A stretch of 64,000 bases of DNA from Sinorhizobium sp. 6-70 (GCF_030124375.1 NZ_JASKLS010000013.1:62001-126000); one strand, 5' to 3'. Shown: positions 17,940 to 27,502, numbered from the stretch's first letter. A program made the numbers and translations. Notes: a model not told the origin generated them from the sequence alone.

Positions 17940-20021
17940 ATGAGAACGCACCGATTGAAGACAACGGCCGCCCTGCTGGTCGGTATTTCCGCCTTCGCCG
18001 TCGAGGCCTTTGCGTCGGAGCCGACCGTCGTGCCCGAGCAACCGCCGTTTCCGGCGCAGGGCAAGATCACCTATGTCCCGCGCGACGCGCTTCTGGAGTT
18101 CAAGGCCCTGCCCGAATACAAGGAGCCGGACTGGGTGACGGAGAAATTCGTCAAGACCGGCAAGCTGCCGCCGGTGGCGGAGCGGCTGCCGAAGGAGCCG
18201 ATGGTCTTCAAGACCGGCAACATGCCGGATGGCGTGGGCGTTTATGGCGACGTACTCCGCCACGTCATCGGCGGGCGGCCCGAAGGCTGGAACTACAGCG
18301 CCGGCCAGACTCAAGGCTGGGGCGGCATCGACATCGGCATGTCGGAATGCCTGACGCGCACCGCGCCGCTGTTCCAGGTGGAAGCTGCCGATGTGGAGCC
18401 GCTGCCGAACCTTGCGAAAAGCTGGGAATGGTCCGAGGACGGCCACAAGCTGACCATGCATCTCGTCGAGGGCGCGAAATGGTCGGATGGCGATCCCTTC
18501 GATGCCGAGGATGTGATGTTCTACTGGGAGGACAACGTCGTCGATCCGAACGTTTCCCCGCTGAACGGCGCGACCCCCGAGACGTTCGGGGTTGGAACGA
18601 CGCTGAAGCAGATCGACAAATACACGGTCGAATGGACCTTCAAGGAAGCCTTTCCGCGCCAGCATCTCTACGCGATGGCCTACGGCACCTTCTGCCCCGG
18701 CCCTTCGCATATCCTCAAGACCAAGCACCCGAAATATGCCGGCACGACCTATGACCAGTACAAGAACGGCTTTCCGGCGGAATACCTGAACATTCCGGTG
18801 ATGGGCGCCTGGGTGCCGGTCGCCTACCGGGCGGACGACATCATCGTGCTGCGCCGCAACCCCTACTACTGGAAAGTCGACGAGGCCGGCAACCAGCTGC
18901 CTTACCTCAACGAACTGCACTACAAGCTTTCGACCTGGGCCGATCGCGACGTGCAGGCGATCGCCGGTTCGGGCGATTTCTCGAACCTCGAGCAACCGGA
19001 GAATTTCGTCGAGTCGCTGAAACGCGCGGCCGATAAGGCAGCGCCGGCACGGCTTGCCTTCGGTCCCCGCGTCATAGGCTACAATCTGCGCCTGAACTTC
19101 TCGGCCAATGGCTGGGGCGAGCCGGATACGCGGGCCCAGGCGGTGCGCGAGCTCAATCGCAACCTCGACTTCCGCAAGGCCGTGACCATGGCGATCGACC
19201 GCAAGAAGCTCGGCGAAGCGCTGGTCAAGGGTCCGTTCACGGCGATCTATCCGGGCGGGCTCTCCTCTGGTACGAGCTTCTACGACCGGCAGTCGACCAT
19301 GTACTATGCGTTTGACCTCGATGGCGCCAAGGCGCTGCTCGAGAAGGTCGGGCTCAAGGACACGGACGGCAACGGCTTCGTCAACTTCCCGGAAGGAACC
19401 GCGGGCGGCGCGGATGTGCAGATCGTGCTGCTCGTCAATTCCGACTACGGCACCGACCGCAATCTCGCCGAAGGCCTGATCGGCCAGATGGAGCAGCTCG
19501 GCCTCAAGGTCGTTATCAACGCCGTCGACGGCACCAAGCGCGACGCGACACAATATGCGGGCAAATTCGACTGGCTGATCCGCCGCAACGACCAGGAGCT
19601 GACGTCGGTGGTGCAGAATACGACGCAGCTTGCCCCGACCGGTCCGCGCACGAGCTGGCACCACCGTGCCCCTGAAAGCGGCACCGTCGACCTGATGCCC
19701 TATGAGCAGGAGCTCGTCGATCTCGTCAACAAGTTCATAGCCAGCAACGACAATGACGAGCGGGCGGCGTTGATGAAGCAGTACCAGAAGACCGCGACGA
19801 CCAATGTCGATACCGTCGGCCTGACGGAATATCCGGGCGCGCTGATCATCAACAAGCGCTTCTCGAACATTCCGACCGGCGCGCCGATCTTCATGTTCAA
19901 CTGGGCCGAAGATACGATCATCCGCGAGCGGGTCTTCGTCGCAGCCGACAAGCAGGGCGACTACGAGCTTTATCCGGAACAGCTTCCCGGCAAGCCCGGC
20001 GAAAGTGGACCCAGTAACTGA
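17940..20021 (+). CDS. agpA: Alpha-galactoside-binding periplasmic protein (SBP_bac_5 family)
   Basis: 693 residues with a signal peptide (basic MRTHRLK, hydrophobic TTAALLVGISAFAVEAFA) and a peptide/nickel-type solute-binding fold. Typical segments are LAKSWEWSEDGHKLTMHLVEGAKWSDGDPFDAEDVMFYW, a central GAWVPVAYR and a late TEYPGALIINKR. The start was set at the ATG after GAGGAGGGAG, because the upstream frame lacks a signal. A peptide-type binding protein for sugars is unusual but is exactly what AgpA of S. meliloti is, required for melibiose and raffinose use. The gene lies downstream of agaL1 and leads the transport genes. Confidence 0.87.
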   Translation: MRTHRLKTTAALLVGISAFAVEAFASEPTVVPEQPPFPAQGKITYVPRDALLEFKALPEYKEPDWVTEKFVKTGKLPPVAERLPKEPMVFKTGNMPDGVGVYGDVLRHVIGGRPEGWNYSAGQTQGWGGIDIGMSECLTRTAPLFQVEAADVEPLPNLAKSWEWSEDGHKLTMHLVEGAKWSDGDPFDAEDVMFYWEDNVVDPNVSPLNGATPETFGVGTTLKQIDKYTVEWTFKEAFPRQHLYAMAYGTFCPGPSHILKTKHPKYAGTTYDQYKNGFPAEYLNIPVMGAWVPVAYRADDIIVLRRNPYYWKVDEAGNQLPYLNELHYKLSTWADRDVQAIAGSGDFSNLEQPENFVESLKRAADKAAPARLAFGPRVIGYNLRLNFSANGWGEPDTRAQAVRELNRNLDFRKAVTMAIDRKKLGEALVKGPFTAIYPGGLSSGTSFYDRQSTMYYAFDLDGAKALLEKVGLKDTDGNGFVNFPEGTAGGADVQIVLLVNSDYGTDRNLAEGLIGQMEQLGLKVVINAVDGTKRDATQYAGKFDWLIRRNDQELTSVVQNTTQLAPTGPRTSWHHRAPESGTVDLMPYEQELVDLVNKFIASNDNDERAALMKQYQKTATTNVDTVGLTEYPGALIINKRFSNIPTGAPIFMFNWAEDTIIRERVFVAADKQGDYELYPEQLPGKPGESGPSN

Positions 20022-20105
20022 AGCCGCCGAACCATGCCTCCGGCTCCCGCCCCACGGGAGTCGGAGGGAACTGCGTGATTTCAAAGAACGACAGAAGGAA
20101 ACGGC

Positions 20106-21119
20106 ATGTTCAGATTTCTGCTTGTCCGCATCGCCTCTGCCATTCCGGTATTGCTTGTCCTGAGCGTGGCGACCTTTGCCATCATCCAGGCGCCGCCCGG
20201 TGACTACAGCGACTACATCCGCTCGCAGCTCATCAATCAGGGCGGAGCCTCCTTCGAGGAAGCCGACGCGCAGGCGCAGGCCTATCGCAAGGAACACGGC
20301 CTCGATCAGCCGCTGCCGATCCAGTACGTCAACTGGATCACAGGGATCCTCACGCGCGGCGATTTCGGCCACAGCCTCTATTACAACAAGCCGGTTGCCG
20401 ACGTCGTCGGCGAACGCCTGCCGCGCACCCTGGCGCTGGCGCTCGTGTGCCACCTTCTGGCGTCGCTTTTCGGCATATCCTTCGGCATCCTTGCCGCGAC
20501 GCGGCAATATTCCTGGGTCGACAGCCTGCTTTCGACCATCTCGTTCCTCGGCATGACGGTGCCGCGCTTCCTGATGGCGCTGATCATCGTCTACGTCCTC
20601 GTCTTCCATTTGAATGTCAGCGAGATCAACAGCTTCCATTCTGCCCGCTTTGGCGGGGCGCCGTGGTCTTGGGACAAGTTCGTCGATCTGGTGAAGCATG
20701 TCTGGCCGGTCGTCGCGATCGCCACCTTCGGCGGCCTCGCCTACAATATGCGCGTCATGCGCGGCAATCTGCTCGACACGCTGAACGCGCAATATGTCGA
20801 GACGGCGCGCGCCAAGGGTTTGAGCGAAGGTGCCGTCGTCATGCGGCATGCTGTTCCCAATGCCCTTCACCCGCTGATCATGTATCAGGGTGTCGTGCTT
20901 CCCTACATGCTGACCGGCGAGATCGAGACGGCGATTATCTTCGCGCTGCCGACGGTCGGCCCGGCCATCGTCGGCTCGATGTGGGTCGGCGACGTCTATG
21001 TCACCGCCACCTTCATGCTGGTTCTCTCCGCAACGCTGATCGTCGGCAACATCATCGCCGACCTGCTGCTTGCCGCCCTCGATCCCCGGGTGCGGATGGG
21101 AGGAGGGGCCCACGCATGA
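20106..21119 (+). CDS. agpB: Alpha-galactoside ABC transporter permease (DppB-type)
   Basis: 337 residues, starting MFRFLLVRIASAIPVLLVLSV, the hallmark of DppB/OppB permeases. About six membrane segments and the coupling loop NAQYVETARAKGLSEGAVVMRHAVPNAL follow. It has an AGAAGGAAA ribosome site 84 bases after agpA, and its stop overlaps the agpC start by 4 bases. Confidence 0.9.
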   Translation: MFRFLLVRIASAIPVLLVLSVATFAIIQAPPGDYSDYIRSQLINQGGASFEEADAQAQAYRKEHGLDQPLPIQYVNWITGILTRGDFGHSLYYNKPVADVVGERLPRTLALALVCHLLASLFGISFGILAATRQYSWVDSLLSTISFLGMTVPRFLMALIIVYVLVFHLNVSEINSFHSARFGGAPWSWDKFVDLVKHVWPVVAIATFGGLAYNMRVMRGNLLDTLNAQYVETARAKGLSEGAVVMRHAVPNALHPLIMYQGVVLPYMLTGEIETAIIFALPTVGPAIVGSMWVGDVYVTATFMLVLSATLIVGNIIADLLLAALDPRVRMGGGAHA

Positions 21120-22243
21120 GTGTCGAAACACACAGCACCATCCCGCTCTCCGTGCAGCCGCAGGAAAAGCACCACAACGAAAGCTATTCCGCGCTCGTCT
21201 GGCGCCGCCTCAAGCGATCCTGGACCGGTCTGCTCGGCCTGATCCTCGTCAGCCTGCTGATCCTGATGGCGCTCTTCGCCGATTTCCTGTCGCCGGTGGA
21301 TCCGAAGGCGACCGGCGTCGGCTTCGCGCCGCCGCAGGCGATCAGCATCCACGACAAGGACGGCAACTTCGTCTTCCCGCCGCGCAGCTATCCGGTGCGC
21401 GAGACGGAAGAGCTCGACCCGATCACCTTCCAGCCGGTGATCGGCCCGGATTACGACAATCCGCAGGTCCTCGGCTTTTTCGTCAAGGGCGCGCCGTACC
21501 GGCTGCTGGGTCTTATCCCGGCGGAGCGCCATCTCTTCGGCGCGGTTGACGGGACGGCAGTCCATTTCCTCGGCACCGACAAGTTCGGCCGCGACGTGCT
21601 CTCGCGCATTCTTCACGGCTCGCGCATCTCGCTGATGATCGCGCTCATCGTCGTCTTCATCGTCACCGTGGTCGGCACGACCGTCGGCATGGTGTCCGGC
21701 TATTTCGGCGGCCGCTTCGATGCCTGGGTACAGCGTTTCGTCGAGCTCGTGCTCGCCTTTCCGCAATTGCCGCTCTATCTGGCGCTCGCCTCGCTGATCC
21801 CGGTGACGGCGCCGACCAGCGTGTTCCTCGCCTTCGTCATCATCGTGATGTCGGCGCTCGGCTGGGCGCAGATGTCGCGCGAGGTCCGCGGCAAGACGCT
21901 GGCGCTCGCCCGGATCGACTATGTGCGGGCGGCGATCGCGATCGGGGCGACGGACCGGCGCATCATCTTCCAGCACATCTTCCCGAACGTGATGAGCCAC
22001 GTCATCGTCGCCGTGACGCTGTCGATCCCGCAGGTGGTGCTGCTCGAATCCTTCCTCGGCTTCCTCGGCTTTGCGGTGAAACCGCCGCTCATTTCCTGGG
22101 GGCTGATGTTGCAGGATACGGCAAATTACTCGGCGATCGGGTCTTATCCCTGGATTCTCTCGCCCGTCGCCTTCGTGCTCGTCACCGTCTTCGCTTTCAA
22201 TGCGCTGGGTGACGGCCTGCGCGACGCAATTGACCCCTACTGA
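21116..22243 (+). CDS. agpC: Alpha-galactoside ABC transporter permease (DppC-type)
   Basis: 375 residues. The cytoplasmic N-terminus leads into RRLKRSWTGLLGLILVSLLILMALFADFLSP, then a periplasmic insert of about 100 residues before the second membrane segment, longer than in most DppC proteins. GTDKFGRDVLSRILHGSRISL and the coupling loop DYVRAAIAIGATDRRIIFQHIFPNVM are diagnostic. It is coupled to agpB by a 4-base overlap and followed by agpD after 11 bases. Confidence 0.9.
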   Translation: MSVETHSTIPLSVQPQEKHHNESYSALVWRRLKRSWTGLLGLILVSLLILMALFADFLSPVDPKATGVGFAPPQAISIHDKDGNFVFPPRSYPVRETEELDPITFQPVIGPDYDNPQVLGFFVKGAPYRLLGLIPAERHLFGAVDGTAVHFLGTDKFGRDVLSRILHGSRISLMIALIVVFIVTVVGTTVGMVSGYFGGRFDAWVQRFVELVLAFPQLPLYLALASLIPVTAPTSVFLAFVIIVMSALGWAQMSREVRGKTLALARIDYVRAAIAIGATDRRIIFQHIFPNVMSHVIVAVTLSIPQVVLLESFLGFLGFAVKPPLISWGLMLQDTANYSAIGSYPWILSPVAFVLVTVFAFNALGDGLRDAIDPY

Positions 22244-22254
22244 GGAGCACGCCG

Positions 22255-23925
22255 ATGGCGACGACGGAAACCATTGCCCCGGCCCCGGAAGAAAGGCGCG
22301 ACCTTGCGACGAAGGGCGCGAGACCGATCATCGACGTGCGCAAAGTCGCGGTCACCTTCAAGGTCGAGCACGGAACGGTCGAAGCGGTGAAGGACGTTTC
22401 TTTCCAGCTCTATCGCGGCGAGACCGTCGCGATCGTCGGCGAGTCCGGCTCCGGCAAGTCGGTGACGGCGCGCAGCATCATGGGGCTCTTGTCCAAGCGC
22501 GCCACGATCGCCTCGCATTCGCGCATCGACTATGACGGCAAGGACGTGCTGAAATTTTCCGCGCGGCAGCGCCGGGCGCTCAGGGGCGACCGGATCTCGA
22601 TGATCTTCCAGGAGCCGATGAGCTCGCTGAACCCGGTCTATACGATCGGCAGCCAGATCATCGAGGCGATCCGCGCCCACCGTCGCGTCAGCCGCCGCGC
22701 GGCGAGCGAACGGGCGCTGGAGCTGCTGCGTCACGTGCAGATCCCCGACCCGGAAGCGCGGCTCAACCAATATCCGCATCAGCTTTCCGGCGGCCAGCGC
22801 CAGCGGGTGATGATCGCCATGGCGCTCGCCAACGACCCGGACGTCTTGATTGCGGATGAGCCGACGACGGCGCTCGACGTCACCGTGCAGGCGCAGATTT
22901 TGAACCTGATCCGCAAGCTGCAAAAGGAACTCGGCATGGCCGTGATCCTGATCACCCACGACCTGACGGTCGTCCGGCAGTTCTCGGATTACGTCTACGT
23001 CATGCAATACGGCGAGGTGAAGGAACACAACACCACCGCCGCACTCTTCGCCAATCCGCTTCACGCGTATACGCGCCGGTTGCTCGCCTCCGAGCCTTCG
23101 GGCGCGGCCAATCCGCTGCCGGACAATGCACCGATCGTGCTCGATGGCCGGGACGTCAGGGTTTCCTTCATGCTGAAGAAGGGCGGCTTCTTCAAGCCGG
23201 AGCTGAAGGAGCTCGTCGCCGTCGACAGCCTGAACCTTCACCTGCGGCGGCACGAAACGCTCGGTCTCGTCGGCGAATCCGGCTCGGGCAAGACCACCTT
23301 CGGCCAGGCTCTGATCCGGCTTATCAACACCGATAGCGGGGAGATCTACTTCGATGGTCAGCCGATCCACGGCAAGGACCGCAAGGCGATGCGGCCGTTG
23401 CGCTCGCGGATCCAGATCGTCTTCCAGGACCCGTTCGCCTCGCTCAATCCGCGAATGTCCGTCGGCCAGATCATCGAGGAAGGCCTGATCGTCAATGGGA
23501 TCGGTCACAATCGCCAGGACCGGTTGGCGCGTGTTGAGGACGCGCTTGTCAGCGCCGGCATGCCGGCCAACATCCTGTCGCGCTTCCCGCACGAGTTTTC
23601 CGGCGGCCAGCGCCAGCGCATCGCGATTGCCCGCGCTATCGCGCTGGAGCCAGAGTTCATCCTGCTCGACGAGCCGACCTCGGCGCTCGATCTCTCGGTA
23701 CAGGCCCAGATCATCGACCTGTTGCGCAAGCTCCAGGACGAGCGGGGCCTGAGCTATCTTTTCATCTCCCACGACCTCAAAGTCGTGCGCGCGCTCTGCC
23801 ATCGTGTGGTCGTGATGCAAAACGGCAAGATCGTCGAAGAGGGGCCGGTGAGCGAAATCCTTTCCAATCCCAAGACCGCCTACACCGAACGGCTCGTCAG
23901 GGCCGCCTTCGATGTAGCCGCATGA
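22255..23925 (+). CDS. agpD: Alpha-galactoside ABC transporter, fused double ATP-binding protein
   Basis: 556 residues contain two complete ATPase units, equal to DppD plus DppF fused. The first half has GESGSGKSVTARS, LSGGQRQRVMIAMAL and DVLIADEPTTALD; the second has GESGSGKTTFGQ, FSGGQRQRIAIARAI and FILLDEPTSALD. The insert between the halves carries the oligopeptide-type C-terminal tail (NPLHAYTRRLL). It powers AgpBC. The neighbouring agaL2 gene begins at or just after its stop. Confidence 0.92.
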   Translation: MATTETIAPAPEERRDLATKGARPIIDVRKVAVTFKVEHGTVEAVKDVSFQLYRGETVAIVGESGSGKSVTARSIMGLLSKRATIASHSRIDYDGKDVLKFSARQRRALRGDRISMIFQEPMSSLNPVYTIGSQIIEAIRAHRRVSRRAASERALELLRHVQIPDPEARLNQYPHQLSGGQRQRVMIAMALANDPDVLIADEPTTALDVTVQAQILNLIRKLQKELGMAVILITHDLTVVRQFSDYVYVMQYGEVKEHNTTAALFANPLHAYTRRLLASEPSGAANPLPDNAPIVLDGRDVRVSFMLKKGGFFKPELKELVAVDSLNLHLRRHETLGLVGESGSGKTTFGQALIRLINTDSGEIYFDGQPIHGKDRKAMRPLRSRIQIVFQDPFASLNPRMSVGQIIEEGLIVNGIGHNRQDRLARVEDALVSAGMPANILSRFPHEFSGGQRQRIAIARAIALEPEFILLDEPTSALDLSVQAQIIDLLRKLQDERGLSYLFISHDLKVVRALCHRVVVMQNGKIVEEGPVSEILSNPKTAYTERLVRAAFDVAA

Positions 23926-23945
23926 CCTTCAAACAGAGGTATCCC

Positions 23946-25319
23946 ATGACTAGGCAACCCAAGATCACCTTCATCGGCGCCGGCTCCACCGTCTTCATGA
24001 AGAACATCATCGGCGATGTGCTGCAGCGTCCGGCGCTCTCGGCCGCCACCATCGCGCTGATGGACGTGAACCCGGAGCGTCTCGCAGAAAGCGAGATCGT
24101 CGCCGGCAAGCTCGTGCGCACGCTCGGCGTCAAGGCGAAGGTCGAGACCCATTCGAACCAGTTGAAGGCGCTCGAAGGGGCCGACTTCGTCGTCGTCGCC
24201 TTCCAGATCGGCGGCTACGAGCCCTGCACCGTCACCGACTTCGAGGTGCCGAAGAAATACGGTCTGCGCCAGACGATCGCCGACACGCTCGGCGTCGGCG
24301 GCATCATGCGGGGCTTACGCACCGTGCCGCATCTCTGGAAGATCTGCGAGGACATGCTCGCGGTCTGCCCCGAGGCGATCCTCCTGCAATATGTCAACCC
24401 GATGGCGATCAACACCTGGGCGATCGCGGAGAAATACCCGACGATCCGGCAGGTCGGCCTCTGCCATTCGGTGCAGGGCACCGCCTTCGAGCTTGCCCGT
24501 GATCTCGACATCCCGGTCGAGGAAATCCGCTACCGCGCCGCCGGTATCAACCACATGGCCTTCTACCTGAAGTTCGAGCACCGGCAGGCGGACGGTAGCT
24601 ATCGCGACCTCTATCCGGACCTGCTCCGCGGCTACCGCGAAGGACGCTTCCCGAAGCCCAGCCACTGGAACGCGCGCTGCCCGAACAAGGTGCGCTACGA
24701 GATGCTGACGCGGCTCGGCTATTTCGTCACCGAGAGCTCCGAGCATTTCGCCGAGTACACGCCCTATTTCATCAAGGAGGGGCGTCCGGATCTCATCGAA
24801 AAGTTCGGCATTCCGCTCGACGAATATCCGAAGCGCTGCATCGAGCAGATCGAACGCTGGAAGGGCCAGGCGGCAGCCTACAAGGAGGCCGAGACGATCG
24901 AGCTCAAGGAGAGCCCCGAATATGCCTCGTCGATCATGAACTCGGTCTGGACCGGCGAACCCTCGGTCATTTACGGCAACGTCAGGAACAACGGCTGCAT
25001 CACCTCGTTGCCGGAAAACTGCGCCGCGGAAGTGCCGTGCCTGGTCGATGCTTCCGGCATCCAGCCGACCTATATCGGCGCGCTGCCGCCGCAGTTGACC
25101 GCGCTGATCCGTACCAACATCAACGTCCAGGAGCTGACGGTCCAGGCGCTCGTGACCGAGAATCGCGAGCACCTCTATCACGCAGCGATGATGGATCCGC
25201 ATACGGCCGCCGAACTCGACCTCGACCAGATCTGGTCGCTCGTCGACGACCTGCTCGCCGCACACCGCGACTGGATCCCGGAATGGTCGCGTGTTTCGAA
25301 AAAGGTTCAGGCCGCCTGA
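23946..25319 (+). CDS. agaL2: Alpha-galactosidase, glycoside hydrolase family 4 (second paralogue)
   Basis: About 457 residues with the NAD motif FIGAGSTVFMKNIIGD, LQYVNPMAINTWA, the Cys/His metal motif in GLCHSVQGT, and AAGINHMAFYLKFE. These match the MelA-like branch of GH4 that hydrolyses melibiose and raffinose-type sugars with NAD+ and Mn2+. An alternative ATG at 23922 overlaps the agpD stop by 4 bases; the ATG at 23946 follows AGAGGT and matches the usual family N-terminus. It ends the agp operon, ahead of a strong terminator. Confidence 0.88.
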   Translation: MTRQPKITFIGAGSTVFMKNIIGDVLQRPALSAATIALMDVNPERLAESEIVAGKLVRTLGVKAKVETHSNQLKALEGADFVVVAFQIGGYEPCTVTDFEVPKKYGLRQTIADTLGVGGIMRGLRTVPHLWKICEDMLAVCPEAILLQYVNPMAINTWAIAEKYPTIRQVGLCHSVQGTAFELARDLDIPVEEIRYRAAGINHMAFYLKFEHRQADGSYRDLYPDLLRGYREGRFPKPSHWNARCPNKVRYEMLTRLGYFVTESSEHFAEYTPYFIKEGRPDLIEKFGIPLDEYPKRCIEQIERWKGQAAAYKEAETIELKESPEYASSIMNSVWTGEPSVIYGNVRNNGCITSLPENCAAEVPCLVDASGIQPTYIGALPPQLTALIRTNINVQELTVQALVTENREHLYHAAMMDPHTAAELDLDQIWSLVDDLLAAHRDWIPEWSRVSKKVQAA

Positions 25320-25343
25320 CATTTCTCCCGGTCAGGCGGTAAG

Positions 25344-25373
25344 AAAGCCCCGGAACGATCGTTCCGGGGCTTT
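25344..25373. terminator. Perfect-palindrome terminator after agaL2
   Basis: AAAGCCCCGGAACGA and TCGTTCCGGGGCTTT form a perfect 30-base palindrome with T-rich 3' ends on both strands, 24 bases after the agaL2 stop. It is a rho-independent terminator working in either direction and marks the end of the alpha-galactoside operon. Confidence 0.9.
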
Positions 25374-25429
25374 TCCACAACCGGCCCCTTAAAAATCGTG
25401 CCGCGGTGCGCCACATTAACCCAATGTAT

Positions 25430-25504
25430 ATCCTGCATGTCTGCTCAAATCGGTGTCGATTGCAGTGGGAACATGCAGCGATTCGAAGCGCCGCAGCACC
25501 TGCG
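25430..25504 (-). repeat. Dispersed double-palindrome repeat, copy D (partial, inverted)
   Basis: TCCTGCATGTCTGCTCAAAT, GGGAACATGCAGCGATTCGA and GCCGCAGCACC align with the reverse complement of the 47495-47597 copy over about 75 bases. The outer GCGCGTC palindrome is missing. It occupies the leader of the cyclase gene that follows. Confidence 0.6.
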
Positions 25505-25553
25505 TGGATCCGAGAAGATGCAACGGCGCTGGCGGTGATGACGGAGTGTCGCA

Positions 25554-26810
25554 ATGCAGTCGCTATTGAATCCGAGCCTCGCCGACGCGCGCCAGGACGA
25601 CGGAACCCGGCCGGCGCGAAGCCGGAAAGTCCTCGACTGGTTGATCAACGAGACCCGCGGCGAGCGTTTCATCGACAATATTCTGGTGGAGATGTGCGAG
25701 CGGCTGGTGGCGGCTGGCGTGCCGGTCGCTCGGGCCTCGCTTCACTTCAGGATTCACCATCCGCAATGGATCGGCGCGCGCATCCTCTGGCGGAAAGGCC
25801 TGTCGGAGGCGGAACTGCAGACTTATGAATACGGCATCGAGGATACGGAGCAGTATCTGAACAGCCCGCTGCACGAGTTCAACAACGGCGCGCCGGAGGT
25901 GCGGGCGCACCTTGATGATCCCGCGGCGGACAGCCCGCAGTATCCGCTTTACGATGAACTGCGCGCCAGCGGCCTCACCGACTATTTCATCTGGCCGCTC
26001 GAGCACACGCTCGGCAAGCGGCATGCCGTTACTTTCGCGAGCGACAGGCCGGGCGGCTTCAGCGAGGAGCACATGGCGGTCTTCGCCGATCTTCTGCCGG
26101 CGCTGGCGCTTGTCAGCGAGATCAGGCTGAAGAACCGCTTCGCCCGCACGCTGCTGGAGACCTATGTCGGACCGCATGCGAGCGAACAGATCCTCGCCGG
26201 CGCGACGACGCGCGGCAGCGGGGTGACGGTCGGCGCCGCGATCCTGATCTGCGATCTTCGCGACTTCACGAAACTGTCCGACCTTTGGCCGCGCGACGAC
26301 GTGATCGAACTCTTGAACGGTTATTTCGACGCGATGTGCGAGCCGATCGAGCGGCATGGCGGCGAGATACTCAAGTTCATGGGCGATGGCCTGCTGGCGA
26401 TTTTCCCGCTGAGCGATCCGATGGCCTGCAGCAATCTTCTCAGCGCCATCGGCGAAGCGCAGGCGGCGCTTGCCAGGCTGAACGAGGAGAACGTGCAAAA
26501 GGGCCATGAACCGCTGGGCTACGGCATCGGCGTCCATGTGGGCGACGTGATGTACGGCAATATCGGCTCAAGCAAACGCCTCGATTTCACGGTGATCGGG
26601 CCGGCGGTGAACATCGCATCCCGCCTCGAAAGCCTGACAAAGGTGATCAAACGGCCCATTCTGCTCTCCAGGGCCTTCGTCGAAATGGCCAGATGCCAAG
26701 GCGAGTTGGAAAATCTCGGCTCCCATCCGGTAAGGGGGCTCGACGCACCGATCGACGTCTTTGCTTTCTCCGGCAATTCCGCGTCGGCGGAGCCGGCTGC
26801 AAGATCTTAA
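25554..26810 (+). CDS. Class III adenylate cyclase with N-terminal sensor-like domain
   Basis: 418 residues without a membrane segment. The C-terminal cyclase domain (about 220-405) has the first metal Asp in ILICDLRDFTKL (Asp234), the adenine-type Lys and second metal Asp in LKFMGDGLLAIF (Lys274, Asp278), and LDFTVIGPAVNIASRLES with the adenine-selecting Asp and the Asn/Arg transition-state pair. It should make cAMP. The N-terminal 200 residues have no obvious PAS or GAF signature; DNILVEMCERLVAAGVPVARASLHFRI hints at a helical sensor found in many rhizobial cyclases. Start follows GGAG. Neighbours give no clear stimulus. Confidence 0.87.
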   Translation: MQSLLNPSLADARQDDGTRPARSRKVLDWLINETRGERFIDNILVEMCERLVAAGVPVARASLHFRIHHPQWIGARILWRKGLSEAELQTYEYGIEDTEQYLNSPLHEFNNGAPEVRAHLDDPAADSPQYPLYDELRASGLTDYFIWPLEHTLGKRHAVTFASDRPGGFSEEHMAVFADLLPALALVSEIRLKNRFARTLLETYVGPHASEQILAGATTRGSGVTVGAAILICDLRDFTKLSDLWPRDDVIELLNGYFDAMCEPIERHGGEILKFMGDGLLAIFPLSDPMACSNLLSAIGEAQAALARLNEENVQKGHEPLGYGIGVHVGDVMYGNIGSSKRLDFTVIGPAVNIASRLESLTKVIKRPILLSRAFVEMARCQGELENLGSHPVRGLDAPIDVFAFSGNSASAEPAARS

Positions 26811-27186
26811 ATTCGGCAGCGACGCGGAAGAGTTTCCTCAGCCCAAGGACTTGGGCTGGCTGGCTTCCTGTGACAAGCACAGGAATGACGTTGCGAGGAG
26901 AAGCTTTGCCGTGGCCGCGACCGACGAGGGTGCAGACCGAAGTTCCAGACTAACGGTCGCGTTACCGAAGCGAAAGCAACGTGCCGGCCTGCCGGAACTT
27001 ATGCGTTCCTCATGTCTTTGAGATGAGTGAGGTGTATGCGACTTCGGGCCACGGTGGCGCGGAACGGGATACCCGCTTTTGGCGGGCCGTTGCCTTCAGA
27101 ATTCCATAGTTATCGCGTCAAGCGGGCCCGACCTGAAGATGAGTGTCGGCGGCGTGGCCGCCGCTGCTTGCAATGAGTAAGAGACG
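26811..27186. other. Intergenic region with two tandem palindromes
   Basis: The 376-base gap contains CAGCCCAA/TTGGGCTG (26839-26846 and 26851-26858) and TTCCTGTG-ACAAG-CACAGGAA (26865-26885). The second, with flanking GGCTGGCTGG and TGACG, resembles a short repeat common in rhizobial genomes. The stems sit soon after the cyclase stop and may protect or terminate the transcript. No gene was found in the remaining part. Confidence 0.5.
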
Positions 27187-27495
27187 ATGAAGATCAAGAA
27201 CGGCTTCAGGATTACCTGGAAGACCAGCCGGAACCTGCCAATTGAGTATTTCATCCTGGCGAATGTGCAATTCGAAGGACGGGTCATCGGACATCTCGCC
27301 GGTCGCCCGATCCGCGAGATCGTCATCGACGATAACGGGCTTCAGTATCGGTTCGTCGGTGTCGCGTCGCGCGACGAGAGAGGCCGGTTCGATGTCCAGT
27401 CGCTCAGGACCGGGGAATGGATCGTCCAGCCCGGGCTCGTATATGCCCAGGATCCGACGCTCGCCTTCAACCGGCGCGCCGATCGCGCGGCGTGA
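27187..27495 (+). CDS. Small protein of unknown function
   Basis: 102 residues, MKIKNGFRITWKTSRNLPIEYF onward, rich in charged residues and beta-forming stretches, with no signal peptide, membrane segment or Cys/His cluster. GTAAGAGACG precedes the ATG as a weak ribosome site. Codon use is similar to neighbours, and the tail is rich in Arg/Ala (RRADRAA). A repeat copy begins 7 bases after the stop. I do not recognise the family. It could be a real orphan gene or a fortuitous frame; the good start context favours a gene. Confidence 0.55.
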   Translation: MKIKNGFRITWKTSRNLPIEYFILANVQFEGRVIGHLAGRPIREIVIDDNGLQYRFVGVASRDERGRFDVQSLRTGEWIVQPGLVYAQDPTLAFNRRADRAA

Positions 27496-27502
27496 ACGCC
27501 GT

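Noticed and set aside
17631..21131. A very long open frame of over 1100 codons on the minus strand
   Set aside because: It lies opposite agpA and agpB, which have full domain support. Its translation is rich in Arg, Asp, Gly and His with no domain, as expected for an antisense frame in GC-rich DNA.
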